From the NCBI GenBank assembly GCA_013697705.1, contig JACCWJ010000021.1, positions 1 to 64,000 of the forward strand: a stretch of DNA of 64,000 bases. The letters are read 5' to 3'. The notes beneath the pieces were generated by a model. It was given only the letters and a program-made list of their open reading frames with translations, was not told the origin of the DNA and made no database searches. This document shows, piece by piece, positions 1-9,471 of this stretch. Position 1 is the first letter of the stretch; each line of letters starts with the position of its first letter. Origin of the DNA: Gammaproteobacteria bacterium (GTDB lineage Bacteria; Pseudomonadota; Gammaproteobacteria; UBA6002). The position numbers were made by a program, and so were the translations under genes.

Positions 1-557
1 ATAATAAGGATAATAAGGATAATAAGGATAATAAGGATAATAAGGATAATAAGGATAATAAGGATAATAAGGATAATAAGGATAATAAGGATAATAAGGA
101 TAATAAGGATAAATCTAACGACTCTGCAAAAAATAACGATCAACCATCGCAATCTAAGAACAAAGATGAGCAGGCAAATAATAAAGACCAGTTAAAGAAA
201 AGTGAGGGCGGTGATAAAAAAATCCCGAGAAATAGTGCTCAAAATCAATCTCAGCAGAACCCTTCCGCTAATCAAGAGAGCGATCCTCAAACAACGGGTG
301 GCGGTCCTGAAAATAGTGAGCCAGATCCCAATGGCAACAAATCGCAAGTTAAGAATAAACCAAACTCAGCTTCTTTGGGGAATGCACAGGCCCAAAAAGA
401 ACAAGTAAAAAAAGCTCAATTAGCCGTGGCCAAAAAAAAATTAGATCAAGAAACAGACCAGTGGTTGCAGCAAATCACAGATGATCCGAGTGATTTGCTG
501 CGGCGCAAAATAATGCGTGATCATTTGAAAAAACTAAATCAGTTAGAGGAAAATTAA
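1..557 (+). CDS. C-terminal part of a Bat-type VWA/TPR protein (5' end outside window)
   Basis: The reading frame is open from the left edge to the TAA at 555-557, so the start lies outside the window. It opens with Asn-Lys-Asp repeats, continues as a hydrophilic Asn/Gln/Lys/Ser-rich linker, and ends in a compact tail with the motif DDPSDLLRRKI. That tail resembles the conserved end of BatB/BatC-like proteins (VWA plus TPR, usually between batA and batD). The TAA overlaps the ATG of the batD-like gene (TAATG), so the two are translationally coupled. The family is tied to the Bacteroides aerotolerance operon and to stress or envelope roles. Neither VWA nor TPR is visible here; the call rests on the tail and the neighbour. 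Confidence 0.7.
   Translation, partial: NKDNKDNKDNKDNKDNKDNKDNKDNKDNKDNKDNKDKSNDSAKNNDQPSQSKNKDEQANNKDQLKKSEGGDKKIPRNSAQNQSQQNPSANQESDPQTTGGGPENSEPDPNGNKSQVKNKPNSASLGNAQAQKEQVKKAQLAVAKKKLDQETDQWLQQITDDPSDLLRRKIMRDHLKKLNQLEEN
3..110 (+). repeat. 9-bp coding minisatellite, 12 perfect copies (Asn-Lys-Asp)n
   Basis: The unit AATAAGGAT is repeated 12 times without a mismatch and appears to continue beyond the left edge. It is in frame with the Bat-type gene and encodes NKD each time. Because the unit is a multiple of three, slippage would change linker length without breaking the frame. The assembled copy number may be unreliable. Confidence 0.95.
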
Positions 558-2260
558 TGTATAGAAAATTTCTTCTCTCCCTGCTGTTTTTTTTTATTAC
601 GCCGGCATTTGCTACTTTGCAAGTAGAGCTTAGCCGTGACACCATAGCAACAGATGAAATGTTAACGCTGGTAATTTCAAGTAATGATCATCTCAGCATT
701 GCCCCCGATTTGTCACCGCTAAAAAAAGAGTTTGATGTGGCTGGAACCAGTCAAAACTCCCAATTTAACATTATTAATGGTTCTACCCAGATGCAGACCC
801 AGTGGCAAATAATATTGATCCCCAAACATGCGGGCGACATTATTATCCCCTCCTTGCAAGTCGGCAGAGAAAAAACAGGGTCGAGGATTGTGCATGTAAT
901 CGAGATAAAAAAAACGGTTAATTATCAGTCTGCTTCCCAAAACCAAGATATTTTTATTCAGGCCAATGTTGTGCCTAAAGAAACATTTATCGAAGAACAA
1001 TTCGTCTATACCCTCAAATTGTTCTTTAGCAAATCGATAGAAAATCCCTACCTTATGGCTCCCGATTTGCCTGATGCCAAAATTACTCAGAATGGACAAG
1101 ATATAATCTATACCACGATCAAAAATGGCAAATATTATCGAGTGCTAGAACGTTCCTACTTAATCACGCCTAAAAACATTGGCAGTTTTGCCATTCAACC
1201 GCCCATCTTGAAAGGGTATCTAGAAGGCCCTCGGGATCTGCGCGATGTTTACGGATTTTCAAATCATTCCTTACGCCCCCTTAAAATAGTGGGACCCATG
1301 TTAGAGATAAAAGTTAAACCCAAGCCCGCTAGCTTTGTTGGAAAATGGTTGCCTGCGAGAAAAGTGACAATGCAAGAGTCTTGGGAGCCTAATCCGCCTG
1401 TGTTTAAAGAAGGTGAGCCTGTCACCCAAATAGTTGAAGTCAAAGCAGAAGGAGCCACCGGTGATCAAATCCCGAATGTCAGCATTACTTCTTCGCCTAA
1501 TCTGAATAGTTATCCTCAACTGCCGAAGCGAGACACCACTGTAAATGGCACTATGCAAGTAGGTAAGCTTACTCAGAAGATTGTTTTTATTCCTACCCAT
1601 TCTGGAACAGTAACACTTCCTGCGGTTAAAGTGAGGTGGTGGAACAGTGTGCTCCAAAAAGAACAGGTTGCGATGCTCCCACCAAAAATGGTTAAGGTTT
1701 CTCCCTCAACTGTAAAGTTACCTGTTAATAACCCAGCTGTTGCCCAGTCTACCTTGAATCCCCCCGCGCCCCCTCCGGTAACAGCCTCGATACAGCCTAA
1801 TTCAAAGCAGGGTCGACCTTTGTTTTGGCCGATAATCGCTATTCTTTTTATCACCCTCTGGCTAATTACAGTGTGGTTGTGGCGCCGTCAAATAAAAAAA
1901 GGTAGCCATTCACCCGGTGGTTATCATCCCTTCAATACCGGCGATCTTCAAAAACACATAAAATCTGCGAGCCTGGCGAATGATCCAAAACAAGTGCGGC
2001 GGTATTTGCTGGAGTGGGCCCGCCTCTATTGGCAAATGTCCGAGCTACATTCCTTGTCTGATATAGCGCAGCATCTGCAAGCCCAAGGCGCTTCTGTGCT
2101 CTTAAATGAGATAATGAACTTGGAAGCTGTCTTTTATGGAAAAAATCAAGGTAGTTGGAAAGGGGGGGCGTTTTTGCAGTCTTTTCAAGACTATTTAGAG
2201 TCAAAGGAAGCGAGCGACGCCACTGTAAATGCTGATCCCTTGCCACCACTTTATTATTAA
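557..2260 (+). CDS. batD: BatD-like oxygen-tolerance family membrane protein
   Basis: The product has 567 residues with a signal peptide at about 1-19 (basic start, hydrophobic core, cleavage after AFA). A long beta-rich exported region follows, and a single membrane segment lies at about 422-446, followed by RRQIKK. The C-terminal cytoplasmic part (about 455-550) is helical. Length, topology and the opening ('LQVELSRDTIATDEMLTLVI') fit the BatD/oxygen-tolerance family, thought to act with BatA/B/C VWA proteins at the inner membrane. The start overlaps the upstream stop as TAATG, supporting an operon. The biochemical role is not established for the family. Confidence 0.85.
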   Translation: MYRKFLLSLLFFFITPAFATLQVELSRDTIATDEMLTLVISSNDHLSIAPDLSPLKKEFDVAGTSQNSQFNIINGSTQMQTQWQIILIPKHAGDIIIPSLQVGREKTGSRIVHVIEIKKTVNYQSASQNQDIFIQANVVPKETFIEEQFVYTLKLFFSKSIENPYLMAPDLPDAKITQNGQDIIYTTIKNGKYYRVLERSYLITPKNIGSFAIQPPILKGYLEGPRDLRDVYGFSNHSLRPLKIVGPMLEIKVKPKPASFVGKWLPARKVTMQESWEPNPPVFKEGEPVTQIVEVKAEGATGDQIPNVSITSSPNLNSYPQLPKRDTTVNGTMQVGKLTQKIVFIPTHSGTVTLPAVKVRWWNSVLQKEQVAMLPPKMVKVSPSTVKLPVNNPAVAQSTLNPPAPPPVTASIQPNSKQGRPLFWPIIAILFITLWLITVWLWRRQIKKGSHSPGGYHPFNTGDLQKHIKSASLANDPKQVRRYLLEWARLYWQMSELHSLSDIAQHLQAQGASVLLNEIMNLEAVFYGKNQGSWKGGAFLQSFQDYLESKEASDATVNADPLPPLYY

Positions 2261-2322
2261 GACGAAGTTAAGCAGAGAAAGACTTGTTATTTTTATATAA
2301 ACCAGTATTATTTCCCTTTCGT

Positions 2323-2398
2323 GGGCCGTTAGCTCAGCTGGTAGAGCAGCGGACTTTTAATCCGTTGGTCGACAGTTCGAATCTGTCACGGCCCACCA
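2323..2398 (+). tRNA. tRNA-Lys (anticodon TTT), CCA encoded
   Basis: A full cloverleaf can be drawn. The acceptor stem is GGGCCGT (2323-2329) with ACGGCCC (2388-2394), the discriminator is A and CCA is encoded at 2396-2398. The D arm contains TAGCTCAGCTGGTAGAGC. The anticodon loop is CTTTTAA with TTT at 2356-2358, and the T loop is TTCGAAT. The gene lies alone between the batD-like gene and the convergent giant gene. Confidence 0.97.
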
Positions 2399-2454
2399 AT
2401 TAATCAATAAATCACCCTTAGTGCCGCCCAAAATTGAACGTCCTAGCCAACGAA

Positions 2455-5400
2455 TCACTTGGGGTGCGAGTAGGTACCCTCTATGTTCAATTGTTTAGTT
2501 GAACGAAGAATTTCTTTTCTGGTCTGATCAACTTCTTCAATAATATTTAAAAACTCAAATCGATCATTTGATGTGAGTAATGGGAAACTATTTTCACTTG
2601 CCAATTCTTTAATAATGGTTTCTAAGTGGTCACACAGAGTCTCTTCCTCCATAGAGCTAGCAAAATGTCGAATAACTACTTTTATAAGTTTCGCTAGCTT
2701 ATAGCGTTCCAAGTCTCGATCGGACATTTTATCGTTGTCTAGCATGAGAAATTTATTTAATTTCTGTAACGGTGCTGCATATATTTTTAATATATGCTTT
2801 TCTGGTGTATCTTTACTCATAAAGAAATTATGTAGGCTATCTATAATAACATTGCTACTTTTCGTTCCCATACTGAATAAGGAGTTAAGTTCATATCCCT
2901 TTTTAACCGCATCAAAATTTTCCTTCTTACCATAAAACAGAGATGAAAACTGAGCGCTAACTTTCTTGAAATCATCTTTAGTTTTGATTGTCATGCGTGA
3001 AAATTCAGTGCATTGTTTCGGTGTAAGGTATTGAATGATTTTCACGAAATTGTCGTGGCCTTTAACCATCTCCGGAAGTTGGTTTTTAAGCTGTTCGTAA
3101 ATTAGCGTGCGTTGTTCTTCATTGGCTGGGTCCAGTGCACTGTTAAATTCTTCGGCAGTTTTAATTTTTTTCAGACATACCTCAACATATTGTTCTGGAG
3201 AAAGGTATTTGAATATTTTGTAAAAATCATTATTTATCATTTCAGGCAATTTTTCTTTGACTGCTTCGTAAATTTTAGAGTTATTATCTTGGTCGTAAGC
3301 AAGCATTGAGGCAACAAAGGTATCCAGATTTGTAATTTTTTTATGCACCAATTCAGCGCTTTGTCCCGGTGTTAGATGCTTAAAAATAATAACAAAATCC
3401 CGTGGAGAGCTAATCATGTCGGGCAATATATCTTTAACTGCTTCAAAAATTTCCGTGCGATGTACTTCGTCGCCTGATTCGATCGCATTCTCAAAGCCGT
3501 GGAAATTTCTAATTTTATTAAGAATAAGTTCTGCAGATTGTGCTGCTGTAAGGTACTTAAATACAAAATAATAATCTACATTTTCTTTAATCATGTTAGG
3601 CAAGGAATTCTTAAAGGATTCATAAATTTTAGTTCGTTTTTCCTGATTTTCGATTTTCATCGCATCTCTAAAGTCTTCTGCTGTTTTTATTTTTTTAAGA
3701 GCTAAGTTGAGACATTGCTCTGGGGTAAGATATTCAAACACGTCAACAAAATTATTTGTAATCATATCAGGTAAGGAATCTTTAAATAGCTCATAAATTT
3801 TTGTGCGAGCTTCAGGTGTTGCAGATTCGTTCACTGATCTAAAATCTTTTGCCGTTTTAATTCTCTGAGAGTGGTTCTTAATAGCTTCGGAATCGTCTAT
3901 TTCGATTAATGCAGCTAAAATAGTTATCGGAATCCCTTCGGAGTTGATAATAAGTTTGAAAATTTCAGCATGTCCAGATTGTTTGGCTAATTGTAACGCA
4001 GTCCTGAAATTCCAAATGCCAGGGATAGGAGATTCAGGGTGTGAAGGAGTCAACAAAGCCCGAACCGATTCAAAGTGACCGTTTCTAACAGCCAATGCAA
4101 GTGCATCTAGATTTTCGAGTTTTGTTTTTTTCTTTAAAAAATATTCAAAAGAATATTCGGATGTGTTAAGTTTTTCATTATTTAGCAAAGCATATATTAT
4201 TTCGGTATTACCATTTTCAGCGGCAACCATAAGCGAAGTTTTTCCTTCATCATCGGTTTCATTAAAATAACTCATATAAGGCAGCAGAAGATTAACCATT
4301 CCTATATGATTTTGTTTTGTTGCTAAAAGCAAGTCTGCACCGCCAAGGGAGCTTCGGATTTCCGCTGAATATTTTAACAAAATTTGGAGGACATCTACCT
4401 GTTTATTTTCGATCGCGATAGTTGCCAAATAAACCAAGTCAAACATTTTTTTACGAGTTGTAACGGAAGAAACTAATTTACTAAGAGACTTAACTTTTAA
4501 GACTGTTTCTAAAATCGATGAGTGTCCTTTTTCTGCGAGATAGCATAGTATAGAATCTCGACCGTATTGTAAGTCTCTTGTCTTAATTAACACTTCTTCA
4601 GAGAAATATTCAGGCATGGTCAGTAATTTTTCTATAATAACCGTAATCACTTCTGGATGATTATGCTCAGCTGCCAACCATAGAAGATCACCAAAATACT
4701 GGGAGGTTAGTGTTGAATTATTAAAAAAAGATAAAAATTTTTCAACAATTTTAGAATGCCCGTTTGTTACTGCCGTAACTAAACTACTTTTCCCAATCCC
4801 GCGATAAGTGATGTCCTCAGTATTGTAAATCCACTTGGGTAGGTTGTCCTTAAGCGCATTACTTTTTTCTAGTAACCAGTCAAGCACATTGTCTTTTCCA
4901 TGAATGGCTGTAAGGTGTATTGCTTTAAAAAGATGCTCAGATTTATTGGGGTGTGTTTCATCAAATAGTGCCTCAACCTGAGGTAAATCTCCCATGCTGG
5001 CATAATAATACCAAGCAATAACTCGCAACTGTTCTACTGTCTTAGTTATGCGAGGGTCAACTTGATTAGATTTTTGCAGTGCACTAAATACAGTCATTGC
5101 AACCTCGGGATGTTCCTCGAAAAGATCAAGTAAGTTATGTCTTGATTCGGATTGAATGGCAAAATTAAAAATTGTGAAAGATTTAGTTAGATCTAAATCT
5201 GTACTTTGGGGGTCGAGTAAAATCTTAATCAACTCCGATGCATCATTTTTAGCAATCATATCGGATATGACTACTTGTTTTAACTGATTTAATACAGAAT
5301 TAACATGAGGTTGACCTTTATATGGCTCCAATCCTGAAAATACTTTTCTAGCAACAGCGTGATGTTTATTAAAGAAATCCAGTAAAGTAAAATTGGGTAT

Positions 5401-8400
5401 GAAGTTTCTTCTTCCCTTCATATAATCGCTAATTATGAAAGGTTTAGATAAGTCTAAATCTTTTGTATCAACCATTATTTCGATCAGATCAGAGATGCTA
5501 CTCTCTTGTTCAATCATATCAAATATCACAATTGGCCTTAATTGATTTAATATTTTGGGTATATGCGGTTTATCTTGATGTGATTTCTGAAGTTCAGAGA
5601 ATAGGTGTCTCGCGATGTCAGTGTGATTGTAAAAGACTTCTGCAATAGTATGTGTCATAGCAATATCTTTATCTAGAGTTATATCTAAATCGGGTGTATT
5701 GACTATGATGTCGATCAACTGAGATGCCTCTTTTTTAACAATCATATCGAATAGGACTACTTTTTTTAATTGATTAAATATGGATTTGACATGAGGTTGA
5801 TTTAGATATGACGCCAGTCCAGAAAAAACTTTTCTAGCAACACTGAGGTGCTTATTAAAGAAATACAGCAAAGTAAAATCGGGCAGGAAACTGCTACCCT
5901 TCATATAATCGCTAATTACAAAAGATTTAGATAAGTCTAAATCTTTTGTATCAACCATTATTTCGATCAGATCAGAGATGCTACTCTCTTGTTCAATCAT
6001 ATCAAATATCACAACTGGCCTTAATTGATTTAATATTTTAGGTATATGCGATTTATCTTGATGTGATTTCAGTAGGTGAGAAAATACTTGTCTCGCAATA
6101 TCAGTATGATTGTAAAAAACTTCTTGCACAGTATTTGGTAGGGCCATATGTTTATTTTGAGTTATATCTAAATCGGGTGTATTGACGATGATGTCAATCA
6201 GCGGAGGCAACTCCTTTTTGACAATCATATCGGGTAGGATAACGTCTTTTAACTGTGTTAATACTTTATTGACGTGCGGCTCACCTTGAGAAGATTGTAA
6301 TGAAGTGAAGACTTGCCTAGTAATATCACGGTAATTGTTAAAAAGGCCGAGTAAGGTTGTTTTTTCTGAAGAAACACCACCACGGGTGTAATTCCGTGCA
6401 GGGAGAGATTGAGACAGGTCTAAAAGTGGCGTAGTAAGTATGATATCCTTCAGACTTGTTGTATTACCTTGTTCAAGCATTAGGGGTATTAAAATTGTCA
6501 CATCGGATACTTCGCTGACCGGTAACCGACTCATTTGTTTATATACTTCACTCATTTGTCTATGCAAACTTGGTTTTCCGCTCGCAAAAGCATTGTCGGG
6601 TAACTTTCTATAACTAGCCATAAGTTGCGTCATACAATGACTCACCTCACGACTTAACGCATATTGATACTCTAAGCTTTCTGTCGGAGTTAAGGGTTGT
6701 GCTTGATAGGTTTTGATTTCAACTTTAGAATAATCATGAAAAATTTCTGGTTTTAAAAATAATCTTGCCTGTAATTTTTGAATGTACTCAGCATGCTCGA
6801 TGGGATTTTTTCGCAGCTCTTCAAGAATGCCTGAAAATGTTTTAATTTCACCTTGCGCAGTTTGTAGCGAAGTAAATGCACCTCCTGGTTTTGCAGCATA
6901 GGCAACTTTATCAATATCAGTGCGATCAACAAATATTTGATAGCATACCCCCCCCGCCTTTTCTCGAAATTGTTTGAAAATTGAATTAAACAAAGAATAA
7001 TCGACGTCAATTTGTAACCGTGAAACAAAATAATGAAATAGTTTTTCTATGTCCGGTGGTTTGCTGCTCTTGCTTTGTAAAAAATAGTAATAAGTTGCTG
7101 ACGATTTATTTCCATCGGAACCAAACGGGAAAGGATTTACCGACAATCCCATCTCTTGATAATCTTTATCGTAATTATCAATGTGTCCTTTCTCTGAGCT
7201 ATAAGCGGCCATAAATTCAGTAACATCTTTAAACTGTGCAAATAAATCATCGAATGCACGTAATACCTGAAAATTTCCCTCATATTGATGCTCTAGCTGC
7301 TTACGAAACTCGGTAAACACATCATACAGAAAACCAATTTCAGCTGCTCCAGCATGATAAAAAACGCATTGATTGGGATGTTGGGCTTCTTCCTGTAACA
7401 TTTTTGAAAATTGTTGCCGTTGAAAGTCACTCATAGATGCATCATCGATTTTTTTAAAACTTTTATCGAAAGAATCCACTTTGTTCTGCGGTGTATCCTG
7501 TTCTTGAAATTTGTCACTCATGATAGCGCGAAAATGAATATCTGATTGGCATTCCCTGCTCATTTGACCCTGAACCTGTGAACTTCTTTGAGAAAATTGT
7601 TGTTTTAAATTACGCTTCATGAGACCACTTTGCACGGTGGTTCTTGCTAACTGATAACGTTCTGCCATGGGAGTGATTTCATCAGCTTTGGTTACATCCT
7701 TGGTTATAATTGCTGGGTAAGTTTTGCTTAGGCGAGATCGTGTATGGCGATTATCTAGTTTCTTTCCATGTGCCAACGATTCTAGTTGAGCTCGTACCGA
7801 GTCTTGTTGCAACATCATGGCAAAGGGAGGATGAAGTGGTAATGTTCGTTGTGAATTATCAGATTGCAGAATGTTTACTTCTAGCGTTTGATGAGCCCCG
7901 TATTTTTTATCATCATGAGTTAATGTTTTAGCGCTCAATATGGCGTCCACAGGAGCCCAGATAAATTCATCATGTTCATGTTGTGTTAATTTTTCGGTTT
8001 CTACCTTTTTGTTAAATACAGTTGCTTCTACAACTTTTCGCTCCACAAAGTACATTCTAAATTTAGGTACATTAAGATCGAGTTTCTCTTCAATAATCAA
8101 ATCATGGGAGGGCGCTTTATCTAATTCCGTAGCTTGGATTTTGTAAAGATCCATTAGTTCTTCGTTACTCTCTCTTGCAGCCGTATCTTTTAAGAATAAA
8201 TCGAATTCATCAGTGCCACCACCAAAGCTACCCCACCAATCATGCCCTACACGTTTACCCAATAATACATGCTTTCTCCCCTCAATTTCGCTAAATAGAA
8301 GAATTCCCGCACCGCTATAATCTAGACAAGCTTCACTAAATGAAGGAGCATAAGGATAGAGTTCAGGACTGGCATGTTCATGTAAATACTGTAAACGATT

Positions 8401-9171
8401 CACTATTATTTTTAAGAGCATCTCCGGCTGATCAAAACCAATTTTGTTTTGCATTTCCAAAAATAATTCGATCAAAATATTACGCTTTTCGAGCAGCGCT
8501 TTAACTTGTTTCTGAATTTCAATTGAGCTGATATCCCCAAAAACCTCTCTCATCATTTCTGTTTGGCTTTTCATGGATGTCAATTCGTCGACAACGGTAC
8601 GCAGACTTTTCATTTCACCCTTGGCACGAAACCGGAGTGTAGAACCATTGTCTATTCGCCAGATGCTGTCATTTTCATCGATTAGCACATTTTTCCAGTG
8701 CCCAGCAATATCTGTATTAGCAAGATAACAATCGATGAGAAATCCGTCAGGCAACTGAGCTTTGATAATTTCTTTTTTGTCTTCTTCAGACAATGTATGG
8801 TTTGGTTCTATATAGTCAGCGAGTCGAAACAATACTGTTTCAGTTTCATCGGGGGGTTTTGGTACAGCTGCTTTGATTGCTGTGGGTAATTCGTTATAAC
8901 TAGCCTGAAAAAGTGAAAATGAAGGAACGTTGAATCCGAGCTTTTGATAGACAGCATCAGCGAATATTTCGTCTTTTAATGCAGTTGGGCTATTACTTGT
9001 TTTTAGGGTGTATCGTTTGCCATCGGGTGCTTTAAACACTCTTACACCACCACTACCTCCACTCAACAGACCTTTGTTGCCCACTTGCTCATCAGCCACT
9101 AGGCTAATTAATTTCTCCGGCGAGACGTCTCTCGCAGTTGCAAAAGTAGACCATAAGCTAGTAGGTAGCAT
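2455..9171 (-). CDS. Giant multidomain protein: kinase-like, Nudix-like, duplicated helical units, ankyrin and C-terminal repeats; candidate effector
   Basis: The product has 2238 residues and no signal peptide. Residues 30-250 look like an atypical (HipA/PI-kinase-like) kinase fold: Gly-rich GGSGG at 38-42, K57, D154 with K160-N161, then D174-N175-G176. Residues 276-415 are Nudix-like, with GGG at 317-319 and RESNEE at 333-338. About 590-850 is an unassigned region around a VFYHAG motif. About 900-1370 holds helical units of 75-80 residues, partly duplicated at DNA level. About 1400-1760 has ankyrin-type units, and about 1768-2070 has at least five copies of a roughly 60-residue unit with 'LPDMI' and 'YLTPEQ' motifs. 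The start has AGGG about 8 bases upstream. Such architecture is typical of Dot/Icm substrates in Legionellales; translocation and both enzyme activities are inference. Confidence 0.75.
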   Translation of the reverse strand: MLPTSLWSTFATARDVSPEKLISLVADEQVGNKGLLSGGSGGVRVFKAPDGKRYTLKTSNSPTALKDEIFADAVYQKLGFNVPSFSLFQASYNELPTAIKAAVPKPPDETETVLFRLADYIEPNHTLSEEDKKEIIKAQLPDGFLIDCYLANTDIAGHWKNVLIDENDSIWRIDNGSTLRFRAKGEMKSLRTVVDELTSMKSQTEMMREVFGDISSIEIQKQVKALLEKRNILIELFLEMQNKIGFDQPEMLLKIIVNRLQYLHEHASPELYPYAPSFSEACLDYSGAGILLFSEIEGRKHVLLGKRVGHDWWGSFGGGTDEFDLFLKDTAARESNEELMDLYKIQATELDKAPSHDLIIEEKLDLNVPKFRMYFVERKVVEATVFNKKVETEKLTQHEHDEFIWAPVDAILSAKTLTHDDKKYGAHQTLEVNILQSDNSQRTLPLHPPFAMMLQQDSVRAQLESLAHGKKLDNRHTRSRLSKTYPAIITKDVTKADEITPMAERYQLARTTVQSGLMKRNLKQQFSQRSSQVQGQMSRECQSDIHFRAIMSDKFQEQDTPQNKVDSFDKSFKKIDDASMSDFQRQQFSKMLQEEAQHPNQCVFYHAGAAEIGFLYDVFTEFRKQLEHQYEGNFQVLRAFDDLFAQFKDVTEFMAAYSSEKGHIDNYDKDYQEMGLSVNPFPFGSDGNKSSATYYYFLQSKSSKPPDIEKLFHYFVSRLQIDVDYSLFNSIFKQFREKAGGVCYQIFVDRTDIDKVAYAAKPGGAFTSLQTAQGEIKTFSGILEELRKNPIEHAEYIQKLQARLFLKPEIFHDYSKVEIKTYQAQPLTPTESLEYQYALSREVSHCMTQLMASYRKLPDNAFASGKPSLHRQMSEVYKQMSRLPVSEVSDVTILIPLMLEQGNTTSLKDIILTTPLLDLSQSLPARNYTRGGVSSEKTTLLGLFNNYRDITRQVFTSLQSSQGEPHVNKVLTQLKDVILPDMIVKKELPPLIDIIVNTPDLDITQNKHMALPNTVQEVFYNHTDIARQVFSHLLKSHQDKSHIPKILNQLRPVVIFDMIEQESSISDLIEIMVDTKDLDLSKSFVISDYMKGSSFLPDFTLLYFFNKHLSVARKVFSGLASYLNQPHVKSIFNQLKKVVLFDMIVKKEASQLIDIIVNTPDLDITLDKDIAMTHTIAEVFYNHTDIARHLFSELQKSHQDKPHIPKILNQLRPIVIFDMIEQESSISDLIEIMVDTKDLDLSKPFIISDYMKGRRNFIPNFTLLDFFNKHHAVARKVFSGLEPYKGQPHVNSVLNQLKQVVISDMIAKNDASELIKILLDPQSTDLDLTKSFTIFNFAIQSESRHNLLDLFEEHPEVAMTVFSALQKSNQVDPRITKTVEQLRVIAWYYYASMGDLPQVEALFDETHPNKSEHLFKAIHLTAIHGKDNVLDWLLEKSNALKDNLPKWIYNTEDITYRGIGKSSLVTAVTNGHSKIVEKFLSFFNNSTLTSQYFGDLLWLAAEHNHPEVITVIIEKLLTMPEYFSEEVLIKTRDLQYGRDSILCYLAEKGHSSILETVLKVKSLSKLVSSVTTRKKMFDLVYLATIAIENKQVDVLQILLKYSAEIRSSLGGADLLLATKQNHIGMVNLLLPYMSYFNETDDEGKTSLMVAAENGNTEIIYALLNNEKLNTSEYSFEYFLKKKTKLENLDALALAVRNGHFESVRALLTPSHPESPIPGIWNFRTALQLAKQSGHAEIFKLIINSEGIPITILAALIEIDDSEAIKNHSQRIKTAKDFRSVNESATPEARTKIYELFKDSLPDMITNNFVDVFEYLTPEQCLNLALKKIKTAEDFRDAMKIENQEKRTKIYESFKNSLPNMIKENVDYYFVFKYLTAAQSAELILNKIRNFHGFENAIESGDEVHRTEIFEAVKDILPDMISSPRDFVIIFKHLTPGQSAELVHKKITNLDTFVASMLAYDQDNNSKIYEAVKEKLPEMINNDFYKIFKYLSPEQYVEVCLKKIKTAEEFNSALDPANEEQRTLIYEQLKNQLPEMVKGHDNFVKIIQYLTPKQCTEFSRMTIKTKDDFKKVSAQFSSLFYGKKENFDAVKKGYELNSLFSMGTKSSNVIIDSLHNFFMSKDTPEKHILKIYAAPLQKLNKFLMLDNDKMSDRDLERYKLAKLIKVVIRHFASSMEEETLCDHLETIIKELASENSFPLLTSNDRFEFLNIIEEVDQTRKEILRSTKQLNIEGTYSHPK
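5272..6240 (-). repeat. Tandem duplication of about 483 bp inside the giant gene
   Basis: Two adjacent units share long near-identical stretches at an offset of 483 bp (161 codons). For example, 5421-5590 matches 5904-6073 with only scattered changes, and 5691 aligns with 6174. Each unit codes for two related helical segments, one starting DMIVKKE and one DMIEQES. More diverged copies flank the pair. The high DNA identity points to a recent in-frame duplication or to gene conversion. Confidence 0.9.
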
Positions 9172-9471
9172 AGTAAGCCCTAAGCGACGTAGTAAATATA
9201 TTATCTATAATTATAGACTTCTAATAGCACCTTGATTTATCGCACTATCGTAGTTAACTGTATTTCAATCTTAACTTGCTAAGATTAATGAAATCTTATC
9301 TGGTGATGGGTGCCGCAAAGTTACGACCAATAGTTGGATTATCTTCTGGCGTTTTCAGGAAATCATCAATTGCAGAGAGTTAGAAATTAAGTGGGCATCA
9401 TCACCCATATAAGAAAATGAAATCGATAAGGGTCTTTAATTGTTTATTCAGGGAGGCTTGAGAGTAACCCA

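Noticed and set aside
3-110. CRISPR-like array
   Set aside because: The unit is 9 bp without spacers and is in frame with a coding region, so it is a coding minisatellite.
719-2249. Several minus-strand frames opposite batD
   Set aside because: They are antisense to a complete gene with signal peptide and membrane segment and show no domains.
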